Shown: positions 9,991 to 20,037 of the stretch, piece after piece | How positions within the stretch are numbered: the stretch's first letter is position 1 | How the letters are laid out: every line of letters begins with the position of its first letter | Assembly: GCF_000499285.1 (NCBI RefSeq) | Contig: NZ_AWUN01000006.1 | Location: 62,001 to 126,000, forward strand | Direction of reading: 5' to 3' | DNA: 64,000 nt | From: Bifidobacterium sp. 7101 | GTDB taxonomy: Bacteria; Actinomycetota; Actinomycetes; Actinomycetales; Bifidobacteriaceae | Notes under the pieces: generated by a model | Database searches by the model: none | What the model saw: the letters and a program-made list of their open reading frames with translations, nothing else | Told to the model about the DNA's origin: nothing | Program-made: the position numbers and the translations under genes

Positions 9991-10842
9991 TCACTCCCCT
10001 TCCTTGGGCTTGGGCGGGTTGTAGCGCGGGTCGGGTTTGTAGTGGGTGCCCCGGGTGTTGTTCTCCAGCGCCCGCTGCCAGGATCCGTTGGCCTCCATGT
10101 CGGCCAGAGCGGCGTTGATCTTGTGGGCCAGCTTGGTGTTGCCCTTCTTGATGCCTACGCCGTAGTACTCCTGGGTGAAGGGCTTACCGACCAGCCGCAG
10201 CCTACCACGGGAGGCGGAGGCCAGCCCGGCCAGGATGATGTCGTCGGTGGTGACCGCATCGACGATGCCGGAGAATAAAGCAGTGGCGCATTCGGCATAG
10301 CCAGGTTGCTCCATCAGCTGGACCTCCTTGGCGAACCTTTTCTTGACAGTGACGGCCGAGGTGGATCCGGTCACCGAGCACAGCCTCTTGCCGTTGAGAT
10401 CCTCGGGGCCGCGGATATGATGGTCCTCTTTGCGCACCAGCAGGTCCTGGCCGGCCACGATGTAAGGCCCGGCGAAGGAGACGGCCCGCTTGCGCTCGTC
10501 AGTTATTGAGTATGAGGCCAGGATCATGTCCACGTCGCCGTTCTGGAGCATGGCCTCACGTTGCTTGGAAGGGGCCTCCTTCCAGACGATGTCGTCGGCG
10601 CTGTAGCCCAGCTTGCCGGCGATGTAGGTGGCTACATCAACGTCAAAGCCCACGTAGGTCCCGGCCTTCTTGAAACCCAGGCCTGGCTGGTCGAACTTGA
10701 TGCCCACTCGGATCTTGCCTGCCTCCTTGTCGGAGCCACAGGCCGCCATGGAGACCAGGCAACCCAGAGCGCACAGGATTGCGGTCAGATTCCTGACCAG
10801 CCGTTTCAGCGGCCGGTCCATGCCATGCATGCTTGCATTCAT
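9991..10842 (-). CDS. gluB: Glutamate-type ABC transporter substrate-binding lipoprotein
   Basis: Extracytoplasmic receptor of the importer, tethered to the membrane by lipid. 283 residues. The N-terminus has basic residues, a hydrophobic stretch and the lipobox SMAAC with the modified cysteine at residue 35, followed by a family-3 solute-binding domain (RVGIKFDQPGLGF to the end). AGGAGGGA stands 11 bases before the ATG at 10842. It follows the ATPase gene by 22 bases. Glutamate is inferred from operon order and family, not proven. Confidence 0.93.
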   Translation of the reverse strand: MNASMHGMDRPLKRLVRNLTAILCALGCLVSMAACGSDKEAGKIRVGIKFDQPGLGFKKAGTYVGFDVDVATYIAGKLGYSADDIVWKEAPSKQREAMLQNGDVDMILASYSITDERKRAVSFAGPYIVAGQDLLVRKEDHHIRGPEDLNGKRLCSVTGSTSAVTVKKRFAKEVQLMEQPGYAECATALFSGIVDAVTTDDIILAGLASASRGRLRLVGKPFTQEYYGVGIKKGNTKLAHKINAALADMEANGSWQRALENNTRGTHYKPDPRYNPPKPKEGE

Positions 10843-10864
10843 GCGGATATGCTTCCCTCCTGCT

Positions 10865-11719
10865 TCAGTGGGTCAGAATCTTGGACAGGAAGTCAGCGGC
10901 CCGCTGGGTCTTGGGGTGGTCGAAGAAGTCGTCGGGGTTGTCCTTCTCCAGGATGCGCCCATCGGCCATGAAGACGATATGATCGGCGGCCTGACGGGCA
11001 AAGCCCATCTCGTGGGTCACGCAGATCATGGTCATACCCTCCTGGGCCAGCTCGATCATGACATCCAGCACCTCGTTGACCATCTCCGGGTCCAGGGCTG
11101 ATGTGGGCTCGTCGAAGAGCATGACCTTGGGCTGCATGGCCAGGGCGCGGGCGATGGCCACACGCTGTTGCTGGCCGCCTGAGAGCTGGGATGGCATCTT
11201 GGAGGCCTGGGATTCCACGCCCACCCGTGCAAGGAGGTCCATGGCCAGGTCCTCGGCATCCTTCTTGGGCATGTGGCGCACCTTGATGGGCGCCAGGGTC
11301 ATGTTCTCCAGAATGGTCTTGTTGGCGAACAGGTTGAAGGACTGGAAGACCATGCCAACCTCGGCCCTGAGCCGAGCCAGGTCGCGTCCCTCCTGGGGCA
11401 GGGGCTCCCCCTCGATCCTGATGACACCTGAATCGATGGACTCCAGACGATTGATGGTCCGGCACATGGTGGACTTGCCCGAGCCTGAAGGCCCGACCAC
11501 CACCAGCACCTCACCGGTGTCGACCTGCAGGTTGATGTCCTTGAGGACGTGCAGGCTGCCAAAATGTTTCTCGACGTGGGCCAGCTCGACCAACGGCCCG
11601 GACTTATCCTTGACCGGGCGGTCCGAGATCGGTTTCTCCGGCAGAATCCGCTCCGACGGATGTTTGGTTGTTTCGCTCATATTGGGCAGTTTACTCATCC
11701 TTTGTTGCGGAACGGCCAT
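10865..11719 (-). CDS. gluA: Glutamate-type ABC transporter ATP-binding protein
   Basis: First gene of the gluABCD-type operon; hydrolyses ATP to drive uptake. Walker [10 protein letters not shown], signature LSGGQQQR, Walker [13 protein letters not shown] and H-loop VTHEMGFA are all present. The open frame extends back into aspS, so the start must be chosen: ATG at 11719 ([14 protein letters not shown]) has AGGAG 10 bases before it and gives 284 residues; ATGs at 11698 and 11680 lie further in with poorer sites. The aspS terminator lies about 80 bases upstream, so the operon promoter should sit in 11720-11800. Confidence 0.93.
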   Translation of the reverse strand: MAVPQQRMSKLPNMSETTKHPSERILPEKPISDRPVKDKSGPLVELAHVEKHFGSLHVLKDINLQVDTGEVLVVVGPSGSGKSTMCRTINRLESIDSGVIRIEGEPLPQEGRDLARLRAEVGMVFQSFNLFANKTILENMTLAPIKVRHMPKKDAEDLAMDLLARVGVESQASKMPSQLSGGQQQRVAIARALAMQPKVMLFDEPTSALDPEMVNEVLDVMIELAQEGMTMICVTHEMGFARQAADHIVFMADGRILEKDNPDDFFDHPKTQRAADFLSKILTH

Positions 11720-11800
11720 AGAAACGGTTCTCCTGGAAATCAGAGCCTCTGGCCAACCCTGGCCAATCGGTTCGTCCGCGTATAAAAGTTTATAAACAAT

Positions 11801-11832
11801 AGGGGCCGGAACCCCGCAGGATTCCAGCCCCT
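11801..11832 (-). terminator. Intrinsic terminator after aspS
   Basis: On the minus strand AGGGGCTGGAATCC pairs with GGGTTCCGGCCCCT around a TGCG-type loop, giving an 11-14 bp GC-rich stem, followed by ATTGTTTATAAACTTTTATA, rich in T. It separates hisS-aspS transcription from the gluABCD operon on the same strand. Confidence 0.8.
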
Positions 11833-11864
11833 GTAGTCTCTCGTCGGTCAGCGACGGAATGCGC

Positions 11865-13667
11865 TCAGTCGGCATCCTCCTGATCCGGCTCCCAGTCCAC
11901 ACCGGTCTCGGCGCGTTGCTGGTCGGAGATGGGAGCAGGAGCCCCGGTCATGGGATCCTGGCCGCCGCCGGACTTGGGGAAGGCGATGACATCGCGGATG
12001 GAGTCGGCTCCCGTCAGGATCTGAGCGGTCCTGTCCCAGCCGAAGGCGATGCCCGCGTGAGGCGGAGCGCCATACTTGAAGGCATCCAGCAGGAAGCCGA
12101 ACTTCTCCTGGGCTTCCTCGGGGCCGATGCCCAGCACCTTGAAGATCCGGTCCTGGATGTCGTCGCGGTGGATACGCACCGAGCCGCCGCCCATCTCCTC
12201 GCCGTTGCAGACGATGTCGTAGGAGTCGCTCATGGCGTGCTCGGGATCCTTGTCGAAACGGTCGATCCAGTCGGCCGAGGGCATGGTGAAGGGGTGGTGC
12301 ATGGAGGTCCACTTGGAATGGCCCACTGCCACATCGTCGTCGTCCGGGTCGTCGGTGGGCTTGAAGAGCGGGAAGTCCACCACCCAGGTCAGGGCGAATT
12401 CGTCGGGCTTGAGCAACCCCTGGCGGCGGGCGATCTCCACACGGGCCGCGCCCAGCAGGGTCTGCGAGGCCTCGCGGGGTCCGGCTGCGAAGAAGACCGC
12501 ATCGCCATCCGAGGCGCCCACAGCCTCCTTGAGGCCTTGGCGCTCGGCATCGGACAGGTTCTTCGCCACGGGGCCCTTGAGGGTGCCATCGCCGGTGAAC
12601 TGGACGTATGCCAGGCCCTTGGCACCCCGCTGGCGGGCCCACTCCTGCCAGGCATCGAACTGCCTGCGGGGCAGGTTGGCCGCGCCCTGGTAGACCACGG
12701 CACCCACGTATGGGGCCTGGAAGACCCGGAAGGGGGTGTCCTTGAAGTAATCGGTCAGCTCGACGATGGGATTGCCGAAGCGCAGGTCGGGCTTGTCGGA
12801 GCCATACTTGTCCATGGCCTCCTGCCAGCTGATCCTGGGAATGGGCAGGGTGACCTCGAATCCCGCAGCCTTCCAGACCTCGGCGATGACCTGCTCGGCC
12901 ATGGCCATGACATCCTCCTGGGAGGCAAAACTCATCTCGATGTCCAGCTGGGTGAACTCGGGCTGCCTGTCTGCACGGAAGTCCTCGTCTCGGTAGCAGC
13001 GAGCGATCTGGTAGTAACGCTCGAAGCCGCCCACCATCAGCAGCTGCTTGAGCAGCTGGGGGGACTGCGGCAGGGCGTACCAGGACCCGGGCACCAGACG
13101 GGCCGGCACCAGGAAGTCGCGGGCACCCTCGGGGGTGGACTTGATCAGGGTCGGTGTCTCGATCTCGCAGAAGTCCATCTTATCGAGGGCGGCACGGGCG
13201 GCCCGGTTCATGGCGGCCCTCAGACGGATATTGCGCTGCATGGATGGGCGGCGCAGGTCCAGATAACGGTAGCGCAGCCGCACATCCTCGCCGGGCAGCT
13301 TGTTCTCGGCCTCGTTCTCCAGCGCTGTGGACACCTGGAAGGGCAGGGCGGCCGACTTGGCCAGCACCTCGATCTTGTCGGCCACAATCTCGATGTGCCC
13401 GGTGGACAGGTGCTCGTTGTCATTGCCCTCGGGACGTTCGCGAACCTTGCCGGTGACCTGGATCACGTACTCGCTGCGTAGGGGCCGGGCCTCTTCCTCG
13501 TCGTAGATGACAATCTGCACCAGGCCGGAGCGGTCACGCAGATCGATGAAGGCCACGCCTCCGTGATCACGGCGCCGATCCACCCATCCGGCCACGGTCA
13601 CCTGGCGACCGACCATATCCTGCGTGACATCCGTGGCGTAGCTCGTTCTGTAAGCCGACTGGCCCAT
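11865..13667 (-). CDS. aspS: Aspartyl-tRNA synthetase
   Basis: Charges tRNA-Asp; class II synthetase in the cytoplasm. About 600 residues, the length of the bacterial-type enzyme with the GAD insertion domain. Seen: N-terminal OB anticodon-binding fold ([26 protein letters not shown]), motif 2 with [24 protein letters not shown]-like sequence, the bacterial insertion, and motif 3 [10 protein letters not shown] near the C-terminus. ATG at 13667 (MGQSAYRTS) has GGAGG 11 bases upstream; the ATG six codons earlier overlaps that site, so the inner start is preferred. It follows hisS by 39 bases, the usual hisS-aspS pair. Whether it is discriminating or non-discriminating was not resolved. Confidence 0.97.
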   Translation of the reverse strand: MGQSAYRTSYATDVTQDMVGRQVTVAGWVDRRRDHGGVAFIDLRDRSGLVQIVIYDEEEARPLRSEYVIQVTGKVRERPEGNDNEHLSTGHIEIVADKIEVLAKSAALPFQVSTALENEAENKLPGEDVRLRYRYLDLRRPSMQRNIRLRAAMNRAARAALDKMDFCEIETPTLIKSTPEGARDFLVPARLVPGSWYALPQSPQLLKQLLMVGGFERYYQIARCYRDEDFRADRQPEFTQLDIEMSFASQEDVMAMAEQVIAEVWKAAGFEVTLPIPRISWQEAMDKYGSDKPDLRFGNPIVELTDYFKDTPFRVFQAPYVGAVVYQGAANLPRRQFDAWQEWARQRGAKGLAYVQFTGDGTLKGPVAKNLSDAERQGLKEAVGASDGDAVFFAAGPREASQTLLGAARVEIARRQGLLKPDEFALTWVVDFPLFKPTDDPDDDDVAVGHSKWTSMHHPFTMPSADWIDRFDKDPEHAMSDSYDIVCNGEEMGGGSVRIHRDDIQDRIFKVLGIGPEEAQEKFGFLLDAFKYGAPPHAGIAFGWDRTAQILTGADSIRDVIAFPKSGGGQDPMTGAPAPISDQQRAETGVDWEPDQEDAD

Positions 13668-13706
13668 GCTTTCCTGTACCTCCATAATGCTCGGCCTGCC
13701 CCTGCG

Positions 13707-15092
13707 TCAGGCCTGGTATTCCACACTCTGCCGGGCATACAGGCTATCCGGCGTCCACGACACTAGATCAACCGGAATCTGTTCGCCCGTGATGATGTTC
13801 TTGACCTGGTCGCCCTCCTGCTGCCCCTCCTTGGCCGGGAACCAGACATAGGGGATGCCCAGGTGGTCGGCATAGCGGATCTGCTTGCCGATCTTGGCTG
13901 CGGTGGGAGCCACGTCAGCAGCGATCCCCCTGGCCCTCAGATCCTGGGCGATGTGGTTGCTGGCGGTGCGATCCTCCTCGTCCCAGACAGCGACCATGAC
14001 CGCCGCCGGGGAGACACGGGATGCCCGGACCCCCTGGGCCAGCAGGTAGGAGAGCAGCCGTGAAAGCCCGATGGACAGTCCCACACCCGGGTAGGTGCGG
14101 TTGCCCTGGCTGGCCAGGTTGTCGTAACGACCGCCGGAGCAGATGGATCCCAGGGACTGCGCCCCCTCCAGGAAGGTCTCGTAGACCGAGCCGGTGTAGT
14201 AGTCCAAACCGCGGGCGATCTTCAGGTCGGCGATGACCGAGCCCGGCCGGATGCGGGCGGCCTCGTCGATGATCATGGCCAGCGTCTCCAGCCCCTCAAT
14301 GGCCAGGGCATATGAAGAAGACTCCTTGTCGATGCCAACCTTGTCGACCAGGGCGTCAAAGCGCTGGCGCAGCTGCTTGCCATCGTCGGCGGTCAACTCG
14401 GCCAGATCCAGGCAGGCCCTGGCCTGGTCCTGGTTGGCGCCACACTCACTGACCAGCAGACTGGCTACCTCGTCAGGGCCGATCTTGTCCAGCTTGTCGA
14501 TCTCGCGCAGGACACCCTCGACATCCTCCAGACCCAGACCCCTGTAAAAGCCCTCGGAGAGCTTGCGGTTGTTGGCGTGCACAGTGGGCTTGGGCAGGCC
14601 GAAAGCCCGCAGCTCCTCCAGAGCGCTCAGCATGACCAGTGGCACCTCGACCTCGTAGTGGTCGGGCAGCTCACCGTTGCCGATCACATCGATATCAGCC
14701 TGGACGAACTCCCTGAACCGTCCCTCCTGGGGGCGCTCCCCCCGCCAGACCTTCTGAATCTGCCAGCGCTTGAAGGGGAAGGTCAAGTCGTTGCTGTGCT
14801 CCACCACATAGCGGCTCAGCGGCACGGTCAGGTCGAAATGCAGACCCAGCCGACGTTCAACCGGCACATCCTTCTCCTGCCCCAGATCCTGCAGTCGTGA
14901 GAGCAGGTAGATCTCCTTGCTGGTCTCCCCCTTCTTGAGCAGGCTGGAGCCCTCTTCCACGGCCCTGGTCTCAATGCCGATGTAGCCGTTCAATTCGAAG
15001 ACCTTGCGGAGCGTGTCGATAATGCGCTGCTCCACCACTCTTTGTGAAGGAAGCCATTCAGGGAAACCGGATAGAGATGTGCCTTTTGCCAT
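13707..15092 (-). CDS. hisS: Histidyl-tRNA synthetase
   Basis: Class II synthetase charging tRNA-His. 461 residues, close to the usual 420-460. Motif 1 region near LSGFPEWLPSQRVVEQRIIDTLR, motif 2 FKRWQIQKVWRGERPQEGRFREFVQ, the HisA motif ARGLDYYTGSVYE, and the C-terminal anticodon-binding domain from about 360 are visible. The leader is very short: a near-symmetrical TATA-rich element at 15098-15110 lies just upstream and no good ribosome binding site is present, so the mRNA may have a minimal or absent leader. It heads the hisS-aspS operon. Confidence 0.97.
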   Translation of the reverse strand: MAKGTSLSGFPEWLPSQRVVEQRIIDTLRKVFELNGYIGIETRAVEEGSSLLKKGETSKEIYLLSRLQDLGQEKDVPVERRLGLHFDLTVPLSRYVVEHSNDLTFPFKRWQIQKVWRGERPQEGRFREFVQADIDVIGNGELPDHYEVEVPLVMLSALEELRAFGLPKPTVHANNRKLSEGFYRGLGLEDVEGVLREIDKLDKIGPDEVASLLVSECGANQDQARACLDLAELTADDGKQLRQRFDALVDKVGIDKESSSYALAIEGLETLAMIIDEAARIRPGSVIADLKIARGLDYYTGSVYETFLEGAQSLGSICSGGRYDNLASQGNRTYPGVGLSIGLSRLLSYLLAQGVRASRVSPAAVMVAVWDEEDRTASNHIAQDLRARGIAADVAPTAAKIGKQIRYADHLGIPYVWFPAKEGQQEGDQVKNIITGEQIPVDLVSWTPDSLYARQSVEYQA

Positions 15093-15097
15093 AAGAA

Positions 15098-15110
15098 CCT
15101 ATACTATAGG
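15098..15110. promoter_or_regulatory. Symmetrical -10-like element between hisS and the DUF349 gene
   Basis: CCTATACTATAGG reads almost the same on both strands. It offers TATACT for the rightward gene and TATAGT for leftward hisS. No convincing -35 hexamer was found at the right distance on either strand, so the promoter call rests on the -10 match and the divergent layout only. Confidence 0.4.
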
Positions 15111-15176
15111 AGGTCAAGGAAAATGGTATTGCCATATTTTGCGATCTCTCCAACACACAAGCCTAAGGAGCTGGCC

Positions 15177-16688
15177 ATGGCCGACAACACCGCCATCACA
15201 CCCGAGAACACCTCGACACCGCAGGAGGAGCACACCGCGGACGCGGAGGGCCAGGTCGCCGCTGCGACGACGCCCGAAGCCGGACAGACCGCTTCTACTG
15301 AGGATGCGCCCACCCAGAGCGCACCGGTACCGGCTGAGCCAAAGCCTGCACCTGTTGCACCCAAGCCCAAGGCGGTTCCCTCCCCTGCTGCTCTGGCCCA
15401 CAAGGCACCTCACGTCAAGGCCGCTCCAGCCGCCCCCACCTATAGCCAGGAGGAGATCGACAAGGCAGAAGCCTTCGGCCGGGTGGACGAGCAGGGCAAC
15501 GTATTCGTCCGCGAGGGCGACAAAGAGCGCCAGGTAGGCCAGTTCCCCAACGCTGATGCCAAGGAGGCCCTCAATCTTTATGCCCGCCGATACCTGGACC
15601 TCAAGGAGAAGCTGAATCTCTTTGCCTCCCGGTTGCGCAGCCCCAAGATCAAGGCCCATGAAATCGACGAGTCCATAGCCTCCCTCAAGGAGGAGATCAG
15701 CCAGCCAGAGGCAGTCGGTGACCTGGCCGCCCTGCGCACGCAGCTGGACCAGCTGGCCGAACAGGGGCAGGCCCGCAAGGCCGAGCTGGCGCAGGCCCGC
15801 AAGGACGCCATGGCCAAGGCCATCAAGGAGCGGACAGCCATCGTGGAGAAGGCCGAAGACCTGGCCGCCTCCCTGGGCGACTCCACCAATTGGCGTTCCA
15901 CAGCGGACAAGTTCCGTTCACTCTTCGAGCAGTGGCAACACCACCAGCGCACCACCATCCGCATCGACAAGGCCGACGCGGACGCACTCTGGAAGCGCTT
16001 CTCCTCAGCCCGCACCACCTTCAACCAGGCCCGCCGCAAGTGGGCCCAGCAGCGGGACGCCCAGCGGTCCGAGACCAAGCGGATCAAGGAGGAGATCATC
16101 GCTGAGGCCGACCAGATCAAGGATTCCACCGACTGGGGACCCACCTCCCACCGGTTCAACGAGCTCATGGACCGCTGGAAGCAGGCCGGACGGGCGGGAC
16201 GTCAGGATGACGACGCCCTCTGGGCCCGGTTCCGTCAGGCCGCGGATGTCTTCTTCAACGCCCGTCAGGCAGACCGCGACAAGACCTCGGTCAACGAGCG
16301 CGAGAACCTGACCAAGAAGGAGGCTCTGGTTGCCAAGGCCGAGGCCCTGCTACCCGTCAAAGACACCAAGGCCGCCAAGCAGGCCCGGCAGGAACTGGCC
16401 AAGATCCAGGAGGAATGGGACGCCATCGGCTTCGTTCCCCGTGACGACGTGCGTCGAATCGAGGGCAGGATGGATGCCGTGGACCGGCAGATCAAGGCCG
16501 TTGAGGATGCCGCCTGGAACCAGTCCGACCCCGAGGCCGATGCCCGAGTCTCCAGTTTCGAGCAGCAGCTGGCCGCCCAGCTTGAGGACCTGGACCGGCG
16601 GATTGCCGCGGAGCAGGATCCGGCCAAGAAGCAGGAACTGGAGGCCGAGAAGGCCACCAAGGAGCAGTGGATGAACGCCGTGCGCTGA
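15177..16688 (+). CDS. DUF349 coiled-coil protein
   Basis: 503 residues; function not established. Residues 1-90 are Ala/Pro/Thr-rich and look disordered. The rest is charged, helical and holds several DUF349 repeats, each centred on the pattern W(R/G)xxxxxFxxLxxxWxxxxRxxxxxxxxLWxRF, for example around TNWRSTADKFRSLFEQW and TDWGPTSHRFNELMDRW. The ATG at 15177 (MADNTAITPE) follows AAGGAG by 6 bases and is preferred to an upstream in-frame ATG at 15123. Divergent from hisS; a strong terminator follows the stop. Confidence 0.9.
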   Translation: MADNTAITPENTSTPQEEHTADAEGQVAAATTPEAGQTASTEDAPTQSAPVPAEPKPAPVAPKPKAVPSPAALAHKAPHVKAAPAAPTYSQEEIDKAEAFGRVDEQGNVFVREGDKERQVGQFPNADAKEALNLYARRYLDLKEKLNLFASRLRSPKIKAHEIDESIASLKEEISQPEAVGDLAALRTQLDQLAEQGQARKAELAQARKDAMAKAIKERTAIVEKAEDLAASLGDSTNWRSTADKFRSLFEQWQHHQRTTIRIDKADADALWKRFSSARTTFNQARRKWAQQRDAQRSETKRIKEEIIAEADQIKDSTDWGPTSHRFNELMDRWKQAGRAGRQDDDALWARFRQAADVFFNARQADRDKTSVNERENLTKKEALVAKAEALLPVKDTKAAKQARQELAKIQEEWDAIGFVPRDDVRRIEGRMDAVDRQIKAVEDAAWNQSDPEADARVSSFEQQLAAQLEDLDRRIAAEQDPAKKQELEAEKATKEQWMNAVR

Positions 16689-16706
16689 CCACAGCCGTTT
16701 TCGCTG

Positions 16707-16746
16707 GGACCCCCGGCCTGGTCGTTGACCACCGGGGGTCCTTCTG
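16707..16746 (+). terminator. Intrinsic terminator after the DUF349 gene
   Basis: GGACCCCCGG (16707-16716) pairs perfectly with CCGGGGGTCC (16732-16741) over a 15-base loop, followed by a short T-rich run (TTCTGT). It begins about 18 bases after the stop. Confidence 0.85.
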
Positions 16747-16835
16747 TAACCACCGTTGATAACCGCCTTTTCGACTTTGACCAGACGAATTCCCAAGGTA
16801 TGGAAGGAGGCCATAGCGATGGTTGCAGGGGAAGG

Positions 16836-19196
16836 TCAGATGGCCCGCATATGGGGACTGGTCGAGCCCTTGGCTCCGGTCAGCCGGTAAGCGTCGAAGA
16901 CCCCATCGATCTTCCTGACAGCCGACAGGAGGGTGTTCAGATGCTGGGGGTCACCCATCTCGAAGACGAACTGGCTGACCGCCACACGGTCCCGGCCCGT
17001 GGACTGGCTGCCCGACAGGATGTTGACGCCGTGGTCGGACAGCACCTGGGTGATGTCAGAGAGCAGGTGGGGCCGGTCCAGGGCCTCCACCTGGATCTGG
17101 ACCATAAAGGTGCCCTGTTTGCCCGTCCAGGAGACCTCGATGATCCGTTCGGGTTGCTTCTTGCGCAGGTCCAGAAGGTTCTGGCAGTCGGACCGGTGAA
17201 CCGAGACACCCTGGTTACGGGTGATGAACCCGGTGATGGGGTCTCCCGGCACTGGGGTGCAGCAACGGGCCAGCTTGACCCAGACATCGTCCACGCCTTT
17301 GACCGAGATTCCCTGGGAGGTCTCCGGCCGACTGGACTTGGTGACCCGCTGCAGGGGGATGGCCTCCTGCTCCACCTCGTCCTCAAGGGCTGACCGTCCG
17401 GCATCATGGACCAGCCGGGAGATCACGTTCTGGGTGGAGACCTGTCCGTCACCAATGGCGGCGTAGACCGCCTTCTCATTGGGATAGTTGAGCTCGTCGG
17501 CGGCCCCCACCATGGCTTCGGGGGTCAGCAGGGTGGCCACGGGCAGGTTCCGCTTGCGCATGGCGCGGATCAGCTCGTCCTTGCCCTCCTCGATGGTCTC
17601 CGAACGGCGCTCCTTGCTGAACCACTGACGGATCTTGCTGCGGGCGCGCGGGCTCTTGGCAAAGCTGAGCCAGTCTCGCGAAGGCCCATCGGTGTCGGAC
17701 TTGCTGGTCAGAATCTCAACCGTGTCCCCGTTGCGCAGCTTGGTGTCCAGAGGAACCAGACGGCCGTTGACACGCGCGCCCATGGTTCTGTGGCCCACCT
17801 CGGTGTGGACCGCATAGGCGAAGTCCACCGGCGTGGAATCGGCCGGAAGGGAAATGATCTTGCCCTTGGGTGTGAACACATAGACCTCGGCCGAACCCAG
17901 ATCGTCCTTCAGGGAACCCAGGAACTCGTTGGAGTCCGGAGTCTCGCTGGTCCAGTCGGCCAGCTGCTGAATCCAGGTCAGGTTGTCCTCCTGGCTCAGC
18001 TCCCCCTCCTGGCGCTCACGCTTCACATCGGACTTATCAGGCTGGGAGAGCTCGCGGCCGGCGGAGCCGTTCTCCTTGTACTTCCAGTGGGCGGCGATGC
18101 CGAACTCGGCGCGACGGTGCATCTGCCAGGTGCGAATCTGAATCTCGACCGGCTTGCCGCCTGGGCCCACCACCGTGGTGTGCAGGGACTGGTAGCGGTT
18201 GGTCTTGGGCATGGCGATGTAGTCCTTGAACCGCCCGGGCACCGGGCTCCAGCGGGCATGGACTGCGCCCAGTGCCGCATAGCAGTCGCGGATGGTGTCC
18301 ACGATGATGCGCACGCCAACCAGGTCGTATATGTTGGCGAAATCGTGTCCGCGCACAATCATCTTCTGGTAGATGCTGAAGTAGTCCTTGGGCCGCCCGG
18401 TCACCTGGGCCTTGATGCCCTGGGCGTCCAGATCCTCGTGGATCTCGTCCAGGATCTGCTTCAGGTAGACCTCGCGTTGGCCAGCCCTGCGGGAGACCAG
18501 AACCACAATCTCGTTGTAGATCTTGGGATAGAGGGTCTTGAAGCTGAGCTCCTCCAATTCGGTCTTGATGGCATTCATGCCCAGCCGGTTGGCGAGGGGC
18601 GCATAGACATCCAGGGTCTCGCGTGCCTTGCGCTGGGCCGACGAAGCCTTGACGTAGCGCCAGGTGCGGGCGTTGTGGACCCGGTCGGCCAGCTTGACCA
18701 CCAGGACGCGCACATCCCGGCTCATGGCCACGATCATCTTGCGGATGGTCTCGGCCTGGGCCGAATCGCCGTAGTCCATCTTGGATATTTTGGTGACCCC
18801 GTCCACCAGGCCGGCCACCGTGTCGCCGAATTCATCCCTGCACTGCTCCAACGTGTAGTCGGTGTCCTCCACGGTGTCGTGAAGCAGACCTGCCGAGACC
18901 ACCGTGGGCCCCATGCCCAGGTCGGCCAGAATCTGTGCCACAGCCAGTGGATGGATGATGTAGGGCTCGCCGGACTTGCGCCTCTGGTCGGCATGCTGGA
19001 CCACGGCCCGGTCGTAGGCGCGCTGAAGCATGGACAGATCTTCTCCGGGATGATGCGCTGAGCAGATCTCCCAGATGGGCATCAGGGGGTTGAGCGGATC
19101 GTCGCTGACCTCGCAGCCCAAGGCTCTGGAGGACAGGCCGGAAGGGGCCTGATCGCCGACATCATTGCTGCAGACGCTGCCCTCCTGAGTGACCAT
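16836..19196 (-). CDS. rel: Long RelA/SpoT homologue, bifunctional (p)ppGpp synthetase/hydrolase
   Basis: Makes and degrades the stringent-response alarmone (p)ppGpp. 786 residues with the full RSH layout: HD hydrolase domain with HDTVEDTDYT (about residue 105), synthetase domain with RFKDYIAMPKTNRYQSLHT and EIQIRTWQMHRRAEFGIAAHWKYKE, TGS domain starting VYVFTPKGK, then a linker and C-terminal ACT domain (MVQIQVEALDRPHLLSDITQ). Hydrolase HD residues are intact, so both activities are expected. A 60-residue N-terminal extension precedes the HD domain. A second, small synthetase lies at 56.9 kb. Confidence 0.96.
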   Translation of the reverse strand: MVTQEGSVCSNDVGDQAPSGLSSRALGCEVSDDPLNPLMPIWEICSAHHPGEDLSMLQRAYDRAVVQHADQRRKSGEPYIIHPLAVAQILADLGMGPTVVSAGLLHDTVEDTDYTLEQCRDEFGDTVAGLVDGVTKISKMDYGDSAQAETIRKMIVAMSRDVRVLVVKLADRVHNARTWRYVKASSAQRKARETLDVYAPLANRLGMNAIKTELEELSFKTLYPKIYNEIVVLVSRRAGQREVYLKQILDEIHEDLDAQGIKAQVTGRPKDYFSIYQKMIVRGHDFANIYDLVGVRIIVDTIRDCYAALGAVHARWSPVPGRFKDYIAMPKTNRYQSLHTTVVGPGGKPVEIQIRTWQMHRRAEFGIAAHWKYKENGSAGRELSQPDKSDVKRERQEGELSQEDNLTWIQQLADWTSETPDSNEFLGSLKDDLGSAEVYVFTPKGKIISLPADSTPVDFAYAVHTEVGHRTMGARVNGRLVPLDTKLRNGDTVEILTSKSDTDGPSRDWLSFAKSPRARSKIRQWFSKERRSETIEEGKDELIRAMRKRNLPVATLLTPEAMVGAADELNYPNEKAVYAAIGDGQVSTQNVISRLVHDAGRSALEDEVEQEAIPLQRVTKSSRPETSQGISVKGVDDVWVKLARCCTPVPGDPITGFITRNQGVSVHRSDCQNLLDLRKKQPERIIEVSWTGKQGTFMVQIQVEALDRPHLLSDITQVLSDHGVNILSGSQSTGRDRVAVSQFVFEMGDPQHLNTLLSAVRKIDGVFDAYRLTGAKGSTSPHMRAI

Positions 19197-19279
19197 TCAA
19201 GCCTCCAATGTTCCGATATAATGCACCAATCCTACACTTGCGCCTGGCCCATTCAGGTCGCTCGTGTCCGAGGGGTGCC

Positions 19280-19744
19280 TCAGCGGCCGGTCGAGCCGAA
19301 TCCGCCATCCGAACGCACCGAGCCAGGCAGGCGTTCGGCGGGCACGAAACGGGCCTGCACATAGCGCTGGATGACCAGCTGGGCGATGCGCTCCCCAGGC
19401 TCGAAATGGACCGATTCATGCGAATCCAGGTTGATCAGCGGCACCTTGATCTCGCCCCGGTACCCGGCATCGATGGTCCCGGGCGCATTGAGCACGGTCA
19501 CCCCCATTTTGACCGCCAGTCCCGAGCGGGGATGAACCAGGCCGACGTATCCGTTGGGCAGGGCCAGGGCCACTCCGGTGGGCACCAAGGCCCGCTGGAA
19601 AGGGGCCAGATCTACAGCCACCCTGGCTCGCAAATCAGCCCCCGCGTCACCGGGCATGGCGTATTCCGGCACCTCGGCCCCATCCAAGGACTGGAACAGG
19701 ACCTCGACCGTTTCAGGCTCGTTGTAGGACTCGTCATAGGCCAT
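19280..19744 (-). CDS. dut: dUTP diphosphatase
   Basis: Hydrolyses dUTP to dUMP, keeping uracil out of DNA. About 154 residues, homotrimeric dUTPase family. Motifs seen: PGDAGADLRA (1), PRSGLAVKMGVTVLNAPGTIDAGYRGEI (2-3), RIAQLVIQRY (4) and C-terminal GSVRSDGGFGSTGR (5). The ATG at 19744 overlaps the stop of the DUF4193 gene (ATGA) and has AAGGAG 11 bases before it; an in-frame GTG at 19756 sits on that site and is rejected. The DUF4193-dut pair is a coupled operon. Confidence 0.96.
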   Translation of the reverse strand: MAYDESYNEPETVEVLFQSLDGAEVPEYAMPGDAGADLRARVAVDLAPFQRALVPTGVALALPNGYVGLVHPRSGLAVKMGVTVLNAPGTIDAGYRGEIKVPLINLDSHESVHFEPGERIAQLVIQRYVQARFVPAERLPGSVRSDGGFGSTGR

Positions 19745-20037
19745 CAGGCGGCGCACTCCTTGCAGACGGGCTTGCCGTCGGGTGTTGTGTAGGCCAGCTG
19801 GCTCCGGTGTTTGACCAGGAAGCAGTTGGAGCAGATGAATTCATCGCCCTGCATGGGGATGACGGTCACCGAAGAGTCCTCATTGCTCAGGTCGGCGCCA
19901 GGCAGCTCGTAGTCCTCGGCGATGGCGTTCTCGTCGTCGTCAAGGTCAGCCCCGGCATCCTGGCCGCTTTTGCCAAGCTCCTGCAGGGATTCCTCGTCTT
20001 CGTCCTTGTCGCGCGGGGTATCGTAATCCTGTGCCAT
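19744..20037 (-). CDS. DUF4193 acidic zinc-ribbon-like protein
   Basis: 97-residue actinobacterial protein of unknown function. Strongly acidic first half (DEDEESLQELG, DLDDDENAIAEDYELPG), then two cysteine pairs CSNC and CKEC near the C-terminus that could bind one metal ion. ATG at 20037 (MAQDYDTP) follows GGAAAGGG by a few bases and is preferred to an upstream start at 20067. Translationally coupled to dut. Confidence 0.9.
   Translation of the reverse strand: MAQDYDTPRDKDEDEESLQELGKSGQDAGADLDDDENAIAEDYELPGADLSNEDSSVTVIPMQGDEFICSNCFLVKHRSQLAYTTPDGKPVCKECAA

Noticed and set aside
11859-13481. 540-codon open frame on the plus strand
   Set aside because: Antisense shadow of aspS; Gly/Leu/His-rich translation with no recognisable fold.
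17406-19061. 551-codon open frame on the plus strand
   Set aside because: Antisense shadow of rel, whose domains are intact on the minus strand.
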